Shown piece by piece: positions 32,680 through 44,001 of a stretch of DNA of 64,000 nt. The notes below the pieces were generated by a model. The model was not told where the DNA came from. It was given only the letters and a program-made list of their open reading frames with translations, and searched no databases. Position numbers and translations under genes: made by a program. The stretch is from Metaphire vulgaris (lineage: Eukaryota; Annelida; Clitellata; Crassiclitellata; Megascolecidae), in assembly GCA_018105865.1 (NCBI GenBank), contig JACLAT010000045.1, forward strand, positions 186,001 through 250,000. The letters are read 5' to 3'. How positions within the stretch are numbered: position 1 is the stretch's first letter; each line of letters opens with the position of its first letter.

Positions 32680-34180
32680 TCGGGTACCCGTCAAAATTTC
32701 GAACGGGTACCCGTTCAGAAATTAGCATAATGGCATTGCCGCAAATCGTACACAAGCTGCCTATTTCTACAGTAATTAAAGGTACGCTTCCCGTTAGGCC
32801 TACTTAATATTAATAGGCATAATGATCTGTATAGTCTATATGCAGCACAAACTTATTTTAACTTCTAATATGATTAATCAAAAATCATTACAGAAACTAA
32901 ACTAAAATGAAGCCAAATGTCAACAAAAATAAGAACGTATTTAAAACAGGTCAAGTTCAATCTGTAGCAGTCAGTCGCCAAAATGTTTTTCCGGCAGATT
33001 GTACACCAGACTTCGCTTTCACGGGTAATCCATCCCACTTGTACTACCCGGACTCTCTTCAAGTACCAGGGTTCCCGGGTACCAGACGACAGCCCTAATA
33101 AGAACGTTGCTATGTACATTGCATTAAATTTTAGCAATCCATCACAGCATTATATACCACCTGTATACAATACATGCTTATGTATAGATTCACTTGATGG
33201 CGCGTTATTTCATTAAGCTTAAAGCGATCGACTGCACTTACAGTGTAGTACACTAGTAGTACTGTAAGTATCAAGTTTCAAGTAGCTATAAGCCAACACT
33301 AGATGATACACGGACGAGACTCGCTAGTGGCCAATTGCAAAAGTTAATTCAGTCATGGCCGCCTAGAGCGGGGAGCAGGGGGGGGCAACTGCACAAGGAC
33401 CCGGCGGTTTGGAGGAGGCCCGGGCCGATGATGAATATGCATAATTAACAGTAAAACGAATAATAACACTAAAGAAAGGTTACGATGTTAGTTCAGCAGA
33501 GGGGTGCCCGGCGAGCAAAAGGGGGGCCCGGGACGGCGTGAAAAGGGTGACAAGCAAAAAAGGTCGTCAAGAAATTTTCAGATTTCTCAAAGGCCCGTCG
33601 GCCATTCTGCGCAGAGGCCCTGAATTTCTCTCGGCGGGCCTGAATCCAGTTGCTTAGAATAAGTGCACTAAAGTATTGAGACCACTGGAGGGGACCGAAT
33701 TCAATAGGGGGCTTGAAGGTACCAAGGTCCCCAATTATAAAATAACCTACACGCGACTACTAAGGACCGCTAAAGATTGTAGGCTACGAAGAGAAGCAAA
33801 GCAAAAGAGCGCAGGTAGTTTAGTGAGAATAAGAGGAACATTAATTTTAGGGTCGCAAGGTGCACAAAGTCCAGTGACTAAGTGCAGGTCCGTAGTAACG
33901 AAAGTCAAGTGAAGTCCCCTAGGGACGAGGTACATACAGAAAGTCTATTGGCGAATTAAGAGATTCGTGAGGTTTAAACTCATGCTCAGAATGTATTCTA
34001 AGACAAAGGCGAGAAGAACAAACTATTTACCTAAGTACTGTGGATAGGTCTATGTAGGCTAAGCCAAGGATATCTTAATAACAACAGGGGTCCATGGCCA
34101 AGGCCAGGGCTGAACGCTCTTCTAGGGAAAATAAAAAGGTACAGAGAGTGCACTGACGAATTTACACCGCGCTTCGTCAC
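32680..34180. other. Intron with unresolved old repeats
   Basis: Palindromic CGGGTACCCG words at 32690-32722 and a GGGTACC near 33075 suggest a MITE. GC-rich GGGGGGC tracts at 33370-33620 end in GGCGGGCCTG and may be another; no target duplications were found. No exon is supported. Confidence 0.35.
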
Positions 34181-34188
34181 AGTATGAA

Positions 34189-34240
<52 letters not shown>
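34189..34240. repeat. AT microsatellite
   Basis: About 50 bp of AT units, just downstream of the donor of the coiled-coil exon on the minus strand. Confidence 0.9.
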
Positions 34241-34243
<3 letters not shown>

Positions 34244-34252
34244 CGATATTAC

Positions 34253-34382
34253 CAAAGTTCATCTGCTCATTCGATTTCTCCATTCGCTTCTGCAATACTG
34301 TCTTCTTTGTAAAAATTTCCTCTTTCAAGTCATCATGGAATGAATGAAATTTTGTCAGCAAACGATTGACTGATTTATCGTG
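34253..34382 (-). CDS. Coiled-coil linker exon of the CARD gene
   Basis: A 130-bp exon bounded by CTTTTTTAG| on the 3' splice side and |GTAATA on the donor side. It reads HDKSVNRLLTKFHSFHDDLK followed by EEIFTKKTVLQKRMEKSNEQ, a charged helical segment with heptad-like spacing. It enters in phase 0, matching the AAA|GTGAGT donor at 37190, and leaves in phase 1, matching the exon at 30023. No domain is recognised. Confidence 0.6.
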
Positions 34383-34747
34383 CTAAAAAAGACAAATTAG
34401 GTCAGAGTTTTTTGTTTTGACTATTAGGCCTAAAAAGTTTAACTTAGCAAAGATGCACCTAGCAGAACATTAGGGTGTTAAAAATTCTGAAAATGAGAAT
34501 ATAATCCGATTCTATTTGATGCGCTCAGTTTAGTCAACATTTGCAGAAATCATTTTACTTGTTCTGAGATGAACTCCGAATTTAGCTGAAGGAACTTTTT
34601 CATGTTCTGTTTTTGCGTTGGCTTCAAATATAGGCCTAATAGGGAAGATCTTAAAAATAAAAAAATCTTTTAAAATCAATCAATCAATCGTAAAACTTCT
34701 TTAGCGCCATGTTAATAATGCATCTGCATCCGTCTAAGGTCGCTTCA

Positions 34748-35441
34748 AAGGGTTTGGTGTTTATTGATCGGATGCAAATTGATCGGGTCAAATTCGCCGG
34801 TTAAAATTGGCCGGGTAGTCAATTGATCGGGTGACAATTAAACGGTGGTCTATTGATCAAGTGTTTATTCAAAATGTATACCATCCAAAACCCTAACCCA
34901 ATAAACTCGACTCGATGACTTCGGGCCGTCCATATAGTACGTACGCACCGAGGGGAGGGGGTTTAAGATTTAGGCGAGTTTGCGTACGGAAGTGTACGGG
35001 GAGGGGGTCACGACTGAATTTGTAGGCCCTGCCTACGCACAAATTTCAAATTTATAAATAGATTTAAGGCTGGTATATTCACATAAACATTTGATTTGAA
35101 CAAAATTACTTACCCACGGTCAAACAAAGGGTCCCAACTATTGTTCCCACGGTTATTTAAATATTAAAAACCTTTAATTTAATAGTAAACAAATGCTTTT
35201 TTGCTATGGCTAAAATTAATTTTCACCGTGCGAGGGTGGGGCTGCTAATGTGTACGTACGCATAGGGGGTAACCAAAATGTACGGTGTGCAGCAGGGGGT
35301 GACCTTTTTGCGCATGTACTAAATAACTAAATGGATGGCCCCTTTTCAACCGATGAATCGACACTCAATCAATTGACTACCAGACCAATTTAACCGGCGA
35401 ATTTGAACCGATCAATCTGCATCCGATCAATAGACCCGATA
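34748..35441. mobile_element. Foldback element 2 (TTGATCGG-type arms)
   Basis: The left arm (GTTTATTGATCGGATGCAAA, TTCGCCGGTTAAAATTGG, GTAGTCAATTGATCGG) is mirrored by the right arm (CCGATCAATCTGCATCCGAT, CCAATTTAACCGGCGAA). Units of about 14-16 bp share TTGATCGG. Flanks TCGCTTCA (34740-34747) and TCGCCTCA (35442-35449) match at 7 of 8. A MITE-like insert fills the centre (about 34922-35345). Confidence 0.8.
34922..35345. mobile_element. MITE in the centre of foldback element 2
   Basis: Ends GGGCCGTCCATATAGTACG and, reversed, GGGGCCATCCATTTAGTT resemble the GGGCTGTCCAT ends of the MITE at 30748-31152. Subterminal GTACGTACGCA words are inverted. The duplication is not resolved. Confidence 0.6.
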
Positions 35442-35449
35442 TCGCCTCA

Positions 35450-37185
35450 GAGTAAGAATGACACTCAAAATCGTGTCTGCAATAGCTCTTGGTTGAATTC
35501 CAGAGATCAATCAGTCTATAATTCCACGTTCCAGCTATGGAAGACACGCACTCAAAAATAGTGTCGTTTTTAATTGAGATATGAAACTTGAAAGACACTC
35601 AGTCTGGCCGACCGTTACCGGCAGAGAGAGCTCCAGAACCTAGATCAATCAACAGAAACAGCAGGCTGCCTATTGCTGCTTCTGCAATATGGTTGAGAGG
35701 TGGCTAGATATTGAACAGTGAACAAGGAGCGAGTGAGTAAGGAACGGAGGCTGATAAGTGTGAAGTGCCTGATGGACGAGGAGACAGGTCCTGAATTCAA
35801 TCCCTTGTTGGATGGGCAGTCAGTGAAGAGTTTTTGCAAATTAAACTACTTTCAAATTAATCTGAAAGAACTAAGGTCACGTGGATATAGTAATGATATA
35901 ATAATCAATTAATCACTTGATCAATTTGGTTTCACTTCTAATCTTCTGGTCTTTAAATGATTGGACGAGGCATTCATATTCAAACAATGATTGGAGTCAT
36001 TCGCTCGCTGGCTGATCTGGGTCTATCAACAATGTTTTAACGGGAATCATGGGATCCTGATTCAGCTAACATTGTGTCTATGGCTTATTCTTCAGAGTAA
36101 CTGTTGATATTACTTCTGTATCCAGTAATGACTCTAGTCTAGAGTCAAACCGAAGCTGTAATTTACATTAAAACCTAAGCCGAAACTGGAGCCATGCCTG
36201 CAGTTCTACACTCGGCCGAAGCCGAAGCTAAGCCGAAACTGTCTGTAATAGATTCGGCTGAAGCCAAAACCGAAGCTATTGCCATGCAGTCCTAAACGTT
36301 AGTGAACAGCGACGTTTTATGTTGGAGCTGAAAAATGCACACATGATCAATATAAAATATAATTATCAGAAGTTACTTTCTCACTTGTTAACTTACAGTG
36401 ACTCTTTACAATTGTTTGCGACATTTCTACTGCCGACTGTTACCTCTCACGACGACTGCAACTGAAATGCTATGCTATCGTGCAAAATGGCTTATGACGG
36501 CTATGGTTCACCGAATGAGGGGTTATATTTAGGGGTGTCGCGAGCCCCTTGTTCTATTGATCCAAACACGGTTGTCCCAATGACAAAGAATTTAAGTCAC
36601 ATCTCCTTTAATACATAAAACCGGCATCATCAGTTCGCAAAGCAGGCTGTGGCCGCTGCGAATACCCTCACCGTTTTCGATATTGTGCAGCGTCATATGC
36701 GTATGTAAATGTTAATCTGCAGTCACGAGATATTTGCATAAGAACACTGGGACTGAATATTTCAAAGCATTGGAATCGGGAATCGAAATTTATGAGCGAA
36801 GTTTATGACTGAATGTCGGTCTTTATTGGTGGGTGAGGACTGAACTTAGAAAGTCAGATAACTAATAAATCGAATAGTGGAAAACAAAGGAGCTGGTTAT
36901 GTAACAGATGATTTCACAGAACGCCATGTACATTGATTTTTAACAAAATGGTATATCAGTTAAATATGACTTTCCGCTTGCAAATGGAATGTTAATTATA
37001 ATTTGAATAATATTTATCAGCAGACTTTAAGAGTGATTAAAAAGCAGGTTCAAGGCTTAAAAACATGATTTCACGCATCAATATGAAGCTTAAACTTTTG
37101 GCCCGCTAAATATTATTTAAACGCATGTTTACCATATTGCTGCAAGGACCATGACTAGGGCAAGCAGTCTGCATAAAACTTTCAC
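35450..37185. other. Intron, no gene seen
   Basis: Contains a low-complexity run of GCCGAAGC-like words at 36160-36290. The frame at 35718-35912 has no recognisable domain and no splice context. No mobile element boundary was defined. Confidence 0.35.
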
Positions 37186-37189
37186 TCAC

Positions 37190-37383
37190 TTTGATCAGGA
37201 GCTCTAAGGAAGATTCTTCGGCTTTGCTTAGAGTTTTTATCAACAATAGCGGTGTCAGCTTTATTTCAACTGGAGAAGCGTTGTGTCCCATTTGCTCTGG
37301 AGCGATATTATCTGTTCCCATAGGAATCGGCTCTTTTTCGTGTTTGTCTTCTGCCAAAGCGGTTGTTGGCTGCGACTGTTTCT
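37190..37383 (-). CDS. Linker exon of the CARD gene
   Basis: 194 bp between a TTGATGCAATAG| acceptor and an AAA|GTGAGT donor. It reads EKQSQPTTALAEDKHEKEP, then ASPVEIKLTPLLLIKTLSKA and EESSLELLIK. The first part is polar and probably disordered, the second amphipathic helical. It enters in phase 1, completing Glu with the G of the preceding exon, and leaves in phase 0. No domain was recognised; support is the splice pattern and order. Confidence 0.55.
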
Positions 37384-37389
37384 CTATTG

Positions 37390-38100
37390 CATCAATATAC
37401 GAGCTACATTTAGCATTTATACAGATGCTACGGTTCCTCTACCATTATAACGTGCCTTAGATTAGGACCCTTCTTACAGAACTATTTCGTAAATTATTTC
37501 TCTAAGTATCCACATGGTTTTAGTTTTATTAAATAATTGACCAATTCACTGTCTATAACTATAATTTAAAGCTATAATTTCTTTGATCGGTTAAAATGTT
37601 TAAGAATATAAATTGATGTTTACTACATATTTGTCGAGTGTCTGAAGGAGAATCAGATCTGCTACATTTAACAATTAAATGAATCATGGTGCCTCTCAGG
37701 CTGGATATGTTTCCCTTTAGGCAATCCTTTTCTTCTCAGCTTACCACTTATAAATCTTATCTACTTTATAATGTACTATTAACTGAATATTCTAGTAAAA
37801 TATTAACTTAAAATTTTACTACTTCTCACGTTTCTTTTTGTTTATTATTCTATTGTATATTTAGACCAAAATTAGCTCTGTGAATATTCTGTAAATTTTC
37901 CTCATCTTATTTTAATTTCAATTGATGTCATTTATTGTAATTGATATCATATAGGCATATGTCAAGTTGAGTTGAAATAATTAAACCTCAGTTCAGTTCA
38001 GTTCTTAATATGAAAAAAGTTCCACATTATTATCCAGGTATGCAGTTCTTTGCGCGCAAAATCGATGTTAAAGTTTAAGCTGTTCACAAAGCACTGTACA
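37390..38100. other. AT-rich intron, possible LINE 3' tail
   Basis: Ends around 37960-38005 with TTGAGTTGAAATAATTAAAC and CAGTTCAGTTCAGTTC, a tandem CAGTT tail like those of some LINEs; no coding part is visible upstream. Confidence 0.35.
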
Positions 38101-38110
38101 CAGTTCTAAC

Positions 38111-38664
38111 GGTACGCGGACTATTGACCACAGGACGATTGACCATAGGACGATTGACCATAGGACGATTGACCACTGGACGTTTGACCACAGCGGACTT
38201 TTGACCACTGGACGTTTGACCACAGCGGACTTTTGACCACTGGACGATTGACCACAGCCATGAGTGTCAGGCTTAGCACGCTGTCTACTGCATGCGTGCA
38301 TGCATGCATACAAAAAAAGGAAACCAAATGTTGGGAATGATGAAAAGGACAATCGTAAAACTATATAAGTTATTAGTATGGCTTCATCTAGAATACTGTG
38401 TTCAGGCATGGAATACGTTCTTGAAAAAAGATATAGATTCCCAACATTTGGTTTCCTTTTTTTGCATGCATGCATGCACGCATGCAGTAGACAGCGTGCT
38501 AAGCCTGACACTCATGGCTGTGGTCAATCGTCTAGTGGTCAAAAGTCCGCTGTGGTCAATCGTCCAGTGGTCAAAAGTCCGCTGTGGTCAAACGTCCAGT
38601 GGTCAATCGTCCTATGGTCAATCGTCCTATGGTCAATCGTCCTGTGGTCAATAGTCCTAGAACC
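38111..38664. mobile_element. Foldback element 3 (GGTCAATCGTCCTAT-type arms)
   Basis: Arms of ~230 bp are near-perfect complements. Each holds about 11 tandem ~15-bp units (ATTGACCATAGGACG, TTTGACCACTGGACG and variants) followed by a unique inner part with TGCATGCATGCA. GTTCTAAC is duplicated exactly at 38103-38110 and 38665-38672. The ~100-bp loop encodes a LINE fragment. The right end is about 20 bp from a CARD exon's donor site. Confidence 0.95.
38330..38437 (+). pseudogene. LINE fragment captured in the foldback loop
   Basis: The loop reads LGMMKRTIVKLYKLLVWLHL then EYCVQAWNTFLKKDID, the LxxPHLEYxxQxW block that follows the RT domain in CR1/RTE-type polyproteins. It sits exactly between the two arms. 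Confidence 0.75.
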
Positions 38665-38685
38665 GTTCTAACAGTGTAGGCCTAC

Positions 38686-38973
38686 CTGGAAGACACATGC
38701 GAAGTTCTTCAAGTATCCAACTTAAATTTGAGCTTTGTAATGCCTCTTTGAACACTGCGAAATCATTATCGGATTTTCTGCTGATTAAAGAGAGAAGAGC
38801 CTCGCTTTTTCTGAACCGATCTCGCTTGCTTGATATCTGTTCATATTCTCTTTGACTCAGAACTTCCTTTTCATACAAACATTCCAGGATGTTGTTCTCG
38901 AAATCAAGTGACTCAACCAGGAAACTGAAGTTTCGTCTAATGAGTATTGAATGTTCAGAGATTGTTTCCAAAT
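38686..38973 (-). CDS. CARD-like domain exon (fourth)
   Basis: A 288-bp exon between TATTTTACATAG| and CCAG|GTAGG, phase 1 in and out. The reading begins LETISEHSILIRRNFSFLVE and shows a six-helix death-fold pattern: FENNILECLYEKEVLSQREY, EQISSKRDRFRKSEALLSLI, DNDFAVFKEALQSSNLSWIL. The V-L-S-x-x-E-Y followed by K-x-E-x-L-L and F-x-x-x-L matches the CARD consensus. CARDs join homotypically to form signalling complexes for caspase or NF-kB activation. Preceded by a third CARD-like exon at 45553 and followed by linker exons. A foldback transposon ends just outside its donor. Confidence 0.82.
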
Positions 38974-39214
38974 CTATGTAAAATACGCAAATACATTTGA
39001 GGCAGGCTCATTTAGCCCAAATGAAAATCTCAGATAATTATAATTATTGATTTCAACATAATTAAGTTTCATGTAAACCTGTTTAGCATATGTCTTACAT
39101 TGTGATGATATGTGACCCGCTGGGAGAAAAGGTACCATATGTGGGATTCTTGAGTTACATATACTGCATATATCGGGGTTATATTATATCGGGGTTATAT
39201 CGGGGTTAGATTCG

Positions 39215-39806
39215 CCGCTACCTGCCATTACCGGACGTGATTAAACTGGTTCGATCTCTCATTCTATCACGATTGGATTATTGTAACAGTATCTTACTCG
39301 GACTTCCTGTCAGCCAGCTAAACCGTCTTCAGATGGTGCTAAATGTTTCAGCACGTCTGATCTTCGGCGCTAGGTGGAATGATCATGTGACACCGCTATT
39401 ACGAGACAAACTTCACTGGCTCCGGATTCCGGAGCGTATAGCCTTTAAACGTTGCTGGTTTACATTTAGGACGTTAAATGACCCTTTCTGCCCCGAGTAC
39501 TTAATTAACGGCTCTTGTCTGTAAGCCCAAGTCGTCTGATCGGCACTCGCAGCTTCGATCAAGCAGCCGTTCTCAACTGGTGGTTCCACCCCCGTCTACG
39601 ACAGCAAATTGGGGATCGGTCTGTTTCGAGGGGCAACCCTTTGCTTTGGAACTCGCTGCCGGCGGACGTGACTAGGGTGACATCTCCTGAACTGTTCACT
39701 AGGAACCTTAAAACATATTTATTTAACATATCCTATTAGAGACACTTGTAAAGCACTCTTGACTTTAGCCTTCACTATGCGTATTGCGCTATATAAAATT
39801 GTCAGA

Positions 39807-39858
<52 letters not shown>

Positions 39859-39860
39859 TA
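39215..39860 (+). mobile_element. 5'-truncated LINE fragment with AAT tail
   Basis: Encodes SLILSRLDYCNSILLGLPVS, LRDKLHWLRIPERIAFKRC, then, after a frame change, GNPLLWNSLPADV and FTRNLKTYLFNISY. This is the C-terminal end of a CR1/Rex-like LINE, ending in about 16 AAT units (39809-39857). It resembles the copy at 47990-48740. Confidence 0.88.
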
Positions 39861-40680
39861 TTAGCTCAGTCACAGCAAAGTTTTAGAGAAATATACCTTG
39901 TCATTTCAGAGATACCAGCATCCAAACATCATGCCTATCAAATTCAAAATTCTGAGAAATCGAACATCTATTATTGATGAAATTAAAACGTTCAACATTT
40001 TAAAACTATACAAGAGTTACGGATGAAATTTTATCTCAGTATTAATTGTCATATACGCAAACTATCTCTTAAATTTCATCCGTAACTATTCATAATTTAT
40101 CAGTAGAAAATTGAAATAAATATACTAGAACACTGCAAATGAAAAGGTACCAAAAGTGGGATAGATCAGGGCAGGACATAATATTATGGTTGTAATGTAC
40201 AATCTAAACAAGATATACGAACAAGCTGTAATAGGACCATTAGCGTAGCGACGGGGGGGCACGGGGGGCACGTGCCCACCCTACCTCAGTCTGACTGGGT
40301 CATGGGAATCGTGCAAATCCGAGGAGAAAGTTTATACCCTGCCCCCCCAACCGTTACCTCAGTAACTAGAACTTCTGGCCATGCTGATTGGCGATGCTTG
40401 CCGTTGACAGCGTGATATATTGTAGAGCTTCGTCTGTTTAGACCAGGCGGTGAACCCCGACATTCCAGGACTGTGAATCACAGACCTGGCCAGTGGCCAG
40501 TGGCTAATTCCCAGACTGGTATTTGGGTCACAGACCTCACAGTCAGTCGACACTCTTCCATGCTTGACACTCTTCCATGCTTGTCGCGTTACTCCCGTGC
40601 ATGGTTGTAGCATAGACCTAGACTAGTTAGTCGTCGGCTCGAAGTCGGTCATTATTATACCGTCAACTGCTACAGTGTAT

Positions 40681-40868
40681 ATGATGTCTTATCAATTAAG
40701 CCTATGCAATTGCGCTGAATTTGCTAACGCTGATCCGTCAGAAAAAGCACCGGCTGAGAGACTTCAGTTGACACATTTCCTACGTCATGGGCCAATTCAG
40801 CCACCTGACGGATTTACCTCTGTTGGCAGTGACGTTGGTTCAAAGTTCAGGACATTTAAAGCAAAATG
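40681..40868 (+). CDS. hAT transposase exon 1
   Basis: Begins with ATG at 40681 and contains PAERLQLTHFLRHGPIQPPD and GSKFRTFKAKW. It ends ATG|GTAGGA, and joining to 41194 restores a Trp-Tyr pair (TGG TAT) in the TTF-type zinc finger region. The splice is thus supported by protein logic as well as by the sites. Intron 40869-41193 contains unused frame. Confidence 0.75.
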
Positions 40869-41193
40869 GTAGGATATTCGAATAGTTTTTAAACCATAAC
40901 TATAGCAGTTTTTAATACTACACTCAATGTAGAATATTGTATATAGGCCTAACATCAGTTAGTGTGACCCGTGCAGGCCTGCACTCAAGAGCCAAGAGTC
41001 AAAATTAATAATCTGACAGACAAGAAGTGAGAACTGCTTGCATAGCTGTAGCTAATGCATTTTTAATGTCATGACCTGACTGTGCTTAGACTGCCACTAA
41101 TATTTAGTTATGTCATTGCCTAATCATATCATCATACATGACTGTAGCAATGGCAGTGCATATGCATCTTGAGGCATTTATTCAATTGTGTAG

Positions 41194-42646
41194 GTATTCC
41201 CGATTCGCCTGGCTAGAGTACAGTTTAAAGAAACAAGTGGCATTTTGTTTCTTCTGTCGTCACTTCGGATTAGTGGGATCAGCATCAACAGGCCCAAGTG
41301 GTGGACAAGTTTCGCAGGCATTTACAAAAATAGGTTTCAATAACTGGAAAAAAGCACTTGAGAAACAGTCTGGTTTTGCACAGCATGCCGAGTCAAGAGC
41401 ACACGTAAATGCTGAGCACGCATACAGACAGTTTCTGGCTGCTAAGCCTGTTGATGTGATGCTATCTGATGAAAGAGAACGACAGCTGTCACAAAAGCAA
41501 GCAGTAATACAGGAAAATCGTGGAATTATTGCAAGAATATTTTCAGCTGTGACATTCATAGCAAGGCTTGGATTGCCATTCCGTGGACATGATGAACAGT
41601 CTGCCAGTATAAACCGCGGTGTATTTTTAGAATTACTAACTTTCCTTGCTGAGTCGGGTGATAACGTTCTTGCTAAGCATTTGGAGTCTGCATCAGCTAA
41701 CGCCAAGTATACAAGCCCTCAGATTCAGAATGAGATGATCTCAATTGTCGGGTGTTCGGTTCAGAAAGCAGTGGTACACAAAGTCCGCAAAGCCCAGCTG
41801 TTCTCTGTTCTCATGGACGAGACTACCGACGTGTCACACAGAGAACAGGTTGCTATACTTGTGCGGTTTGTTGAGGATAATGATGTTCAGGAAAGAATGT
41901 TGGCGCTAGTGGAAGCTCGAGATGTGACTGGTCTAGGGCTGACGCAGCTGCTGCTAGAGACTCTTGAAAAGCATGGACTTGATTTAGCCAATATTGTTGG
42001 CCAAGGTTATGATGGCGGAAGTAATATGATGGGAGCTAGCAAAGGGGTTCAAGCCAGAATTGCAGAACTTAATCCTGTAGCCTTGTTCACACATTGCTTC
42101 TGTCATAGCGCAAACCGTGCTGTCATTAATTCTGTCTGCAACAAAGAAAACACATATGCTCGCAATTTCTTTGGTACAGTGGAACTATTGTACAGCTTCA
42201 TTGAAGGTAGTGCCCTACGCCATTCTTACTTCATTGAACGTTAGTTTCAACTGTCGGGTACAAAACTGCATATGAAAGGCTTGAGTGAGACCAGATGGAA
42301 TTGTCGTGCGGTTTCCCTGCAGCGTCTCCAACAGAAAGGAGTCCTGCAAGCAGCACTAGAAACAATTGAGCACGTTTGCAATACGACCAGTGATGGCAAC
42401 ACGAGAGAAACTGCATCAGGTCTGTTGCTGTCAGTGCGAAAGTTCGAGTTCATTGTGTGCCTATACGCACTGTCGCCAGTATTAGGCGTGCTTAACACCG
42501 TCAGTGAATACCTTCAGCAAACGAACATAGATTTGCTGCAGGCAAATGCATTGATTACTGCACTTAAATTAGAACTACAGAGCATGCGATCCGATGAAAA
42601 ATGGAAGGACATAGTACAGAAAGCAACTGAGCTGGCCAGTACATTG
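41194..42646 (+). pseudogene. hAT transposase exon 2, first part
   Basis: Follows acceptor AATTGTGTAG|. It holds a TTF-type zinc finger (AWLEYSLKKQVAFCFFCRHF), a DUF4371-like region (LGLPFRGHDEQSASINRGVF), the RNase H-like core (LFSVLMDETTDVSHREQVAI, with the Asp of the DDE set; NIVGQGYDGGSNMMGASKGV; THCFCHSANRAV), and after an in-frame TAG at 42242-42244 the downstream helices GLSETRWNCRAVSLQRL. hAT enzymes excise and reinsert DNA. The stop and the LINE insertion at about 42650 inactivate it; the rest looks well preserved, so inactivation was recent. Confidence 0.9.
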
Positions 42647-42649
42647 GAT

Positions 42650-43391
42650 ATATACCTAGGGGTGATATTTGATAAGAACATGTCGTTTATCGATCATATA
42701 AATAAGGTCAGCAGAGCTGCTCATATGCAAATCAGAGATATTCGACGAATTCGTGATTTTGTGCCCAAATCTGCTCTGATTCCTCTTGCAAACGCCCTTG
42801 TCAGCAGCAGACTTGATTATTGCAATTCTCTTTACAATGGTATGACCAGATCTAACATGCAAAAGCTTCAAAGGATTCAGAATTCTATTGCCCGAGCCAT
42901 TACAAAAACTCGTAAGCATGATCATATTAAACCTGTTCTTCAAAAGTTACACTGGTTGCCGGTAGAACAGAGAATTCTATTCAAAACTGGTCTCCTGGTT
43001 TTTAAAACACTGCAGTCTGGCCAACCTCAATATTTAAAATCTATGTTGAATCACCCAAACCATCGTCATTCAACAAGGTATGCTGATTCATTGTTGAATG
43101 TACCTAGAACCAACACTGAAATTGGTAAGAGAGCTTTTTCTATTTCTGGGCCTAAAATCTGGAACTCTCTCCCTCCGGCTGTCAGATCTTCCAATTCATT
43201 GAGCATCTTCCGATCCAGACTTAAGACGCATCTCTTTCAATTGGCGTTTCCTCCATAGTCCGTCTCACTCTCTCCCTCTGACTGATCTCTGGAATGACCT
43301 GGATCTTTTGCGGATTGATTTTGAAGTACCATCGATTGATACCTTGGGTATTAGAACTGGTGCTATAGAAGTGCATAATTATTATTATTGA
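42650..43391 (+). mobile_element. LINE insertion inside the hAT transposase
   Basis: Encodes a continuous LINE C-terminus: YLGVIFDKNMSFIDHINKVS, SSRLDYCNSLYNGMTRSNMQ, VLQKLHWLPVEQRILFKTGL and FSISGPKIWNSLPPAVRSS, ending in a stop at 43256. The 3' untranslated region finishes with ATAATTATTATTATTG. hAT coding resumes directly after (DTEFKEGRKKKIPRRLDDSD). GGATA/TGATA at the borders may be the target duplication. The same family occurs at 22617-22995. Confidence 0.92.
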
Positions 43392-44001
43392 TACAGAATT
43401 CAAAGAAGGGCGAAAGAAAAAGATTCCACGGCGTCTGGATGATAGCGATACTGGCATTGTCCAGTTTGATGCTGAAAACGCGTTAAGAATTAACATGTAC
43501 ATCAACATTATCGATCACATGTCAGCTCAGTTAAGTCGACGGTTTCCAGATGAACTGACAGACTTTGCATTTTTGCAGCCCATAAACATGCAGGCCATTG
43601 ACGGGGAGCAGCGCATTCAACAATTAGCTGAACGATATCAAACATTTAATGTAGATCCGGATCGAGCCATTAACCAGTGGCGTCTATCACGCCATTTATT
43701 CGCTGACAGCTCAACTTCAACGAGCCTGTCTCAGACATGCAGTAGGCTGCCAGCAGACTTTAATGATCTTCGTATACTGTACAGGATTGGTATGACTTTG
43801 CCTGTGACAACTGCAGGTGTAGAACGTGCTTTTTCTAAGCTTTGCAACCTGAAAACGAAACTGCGCTCAACCATGTCACAAGATCGCCTTGAAGCTTTGA
43901 TGCTTGCAACAGTGGAAAAAGACATCTTACTTTCATTATCTACTGATGTCTTGGTCTTACAGTTTGCTAACTCTTGTGAGCGTAGATTAGAACTTAGATA
44001 A
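43391..44001 (+). pseudogene. hAT transposase, C-terminal part
   Basis: Contains RRLDDSDTGIVQFDAENALR, HMSAQLSRRFPDELTDFAFL and the dimerisation domain: FNDLRILYRIGMTLPVTTAG, VERAFSKLCNLKTKLRSTMS, QDRLEALMLATVEKDI, with a stop at about 44001. The pattern (P-V-T-x-A-x-V-E-R-x-F-S) is the hAT C-terminal dimerisation signature. It continues exon 2 after the LINE. Confidence 0.92.

Noticed and set aside
33352..33650. Possible MITE between CAGTCATGGCCGCC and GGCGGGCCTG
   Set aside because: The termini match poorly and the 8-bp flanks differ.
38068..38671. Trp/Ser/Gly-rich frames on both strands, and the idea of a CRISPR-like array
   Set aside because: The ~15-bp repeats are contiguous tandem units within inverted arms of a foldback transposon; there are no spacers, and the DNA is animal.
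41260..41706. 148-codon minus-strand frame
   Set aside because: Antisense shadow of the hAT transposase.
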